Source of the DNA: Candidatus Planktophila sp.
Lineage (GTDB): Bacteria > Actinomycetota > Actinomycetes > Nanopelagicales > Nanopelagicaceae
NCBI GenBank assembly: GCA_030681675.1
Contig: JAUXRP010000017.1
Span: 124,001 to 188,000 of the forward strand
Length of the DNA stretch: 64,000 nucleotides
Direction: 5' to 3'
Position numbers and translations under genes: made by a program. A model generated the notes under the pieces. That model had not been told where the DNA came from. It was given only the letters and a program-made list of their open reading frames with translations, and did not search any database. The stretch's first letter is position 1. Each line of letters opens with the position of its first letter. Below, piece by piece: positions 63,880 through 64,000 of the stretch.

Positions 63880-64000
63880 TCAATCCACATGCCGATCGCA
63901 GATCGACTTTCCATCGGGACCGACAACCATATGTGAGCATGGGACATTGAGTTGATCAAATGCTTTATCGCCATAATGCGTTCGAAAGGCTAACGCTAAT
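63880..64000 (-). CDS. C-terminal end of an unidentified protein
   Basis: The minus strand is open from the window edge to a TGA at 63880-63882, giving 39 residues. They include LAFRTHYGDKAFDQLN, then PCSHMVVGPDGKSICDRHVD at the very end. The Cys-Ser-His and Cys-Asp-Arg-His pattern looks like a small metal-binding C-terminus. By position beside ino1/padR/membrane protein it could be a DUF5318-like protein, which I cannot confirm from 39 residues. The gene starts outside the window. Confidence 0.5.
   Translation of the reverse strand, partial: LALAFRTHYGDKAFDQLNVPCSHMVVGPDGKSICDRHVD

Overview
The window is a gene-dense stretch of an actinobacterial chromosome with moderate G+C by eye. Spacers are very short, there are many 1-16 base gene overlaps, and GTG/TTG starts are frequent. 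Lineage markers are a SepIVA-like gene beside DUF177-rpmF-rnc, the DUF4193/DUF3093/DUF3159/DUF3000 families, a PimB-type mannosyltransferase next to a FadD15-type ligase, and PadR-ino1. Together with the low G+C and compactness this suggests a small-genome planktonic actinomycete such as the acI/Nanopelagicales group. That placement is an inference. No tRNA, rRNA, CRISPR array, insertion sequence or prophage was seen. No gap without a gene exceeds 300 bases; the longest are 61198-61418, 34346-34538 and 50927-51112, all described below.

Layout. 1-7992: recG end, rsmD, coaD, sepIVA-like, DUF177, rpmF, rnc, smc, ftsY. 7989-12054: nitrogen sensing (amtB, PII, glnD) behind 11-bp phased GlnR-like elements. 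12067-15703: ffh, rpsP, khpA, rimM, trmD. 15741-23454: a fatty-acid desaturase followed by a gamma-glutamylation amine-catabolism cluster (SDR, class I amidotransferase, aldehyde dehydrogenase, glutamine-synthetase-like ligase, APC permease) and a divergent class II amidotransferase. 23476-30580: miaB, miaA, dapF, hflX, DUF4193, DUF3093, thioesterase, dut, DUF3159. 30585-36292: an accessory redox cassette. 36289-50432: two TrkA proteins, a TRAM methyltransferase, acnA, dxs, fadB/fadA, efeU, an RNase D-like protein, DUF3000 and an EamA transporter. 50429-58571: envelope lipid and sugar genes (pimB, fadD, SRPBCC, ROK glucokinase, plsC) with an inserted minimal two-component pair. 58568-64000: a Cas4/RecB-like nuclease, a LysE exporter, a uracil permease, padR-ino1 and two poorly known genes.

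The most unusual region is 30585-36292. It holds an NrfD/ActC-like quinol-interacting membrane protein with an extra extracytoplasmic domain, a Tat-type four-cluster iron-sulfur protein in which two cluster motifs each lack the second cysteine, and a lipoprotein with two cupredoxin-like domains that seem to have lost the copper ligands. A response regulator and histidine kinase are divergently transcribed from it. No molybdopterin or haem subunit is present. The cassette interrupts an otherwise conserved order (dut, DUF3159, trkA, trkA, TRAM methyltransferase), so it looks like an acquired or retained periplasmic electron-transfer module of unknown substrate.

A second theme is transcription start design. 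Many operon-leading genes carry a TANNNT hexamer exactly 6-7 bases before the start codon with no ribosome binding site, which is the layout of leaderless mRNAs. Regulatory DNA is also visible as a perfect 19-bp palindrome before padR-ino1, a stem that buries the fadA ribosome binding site, inverted repeats before efeU and between the amine permease and the class II amidotransferase, and a structured, tandemly repeated leader before the uracil permease.
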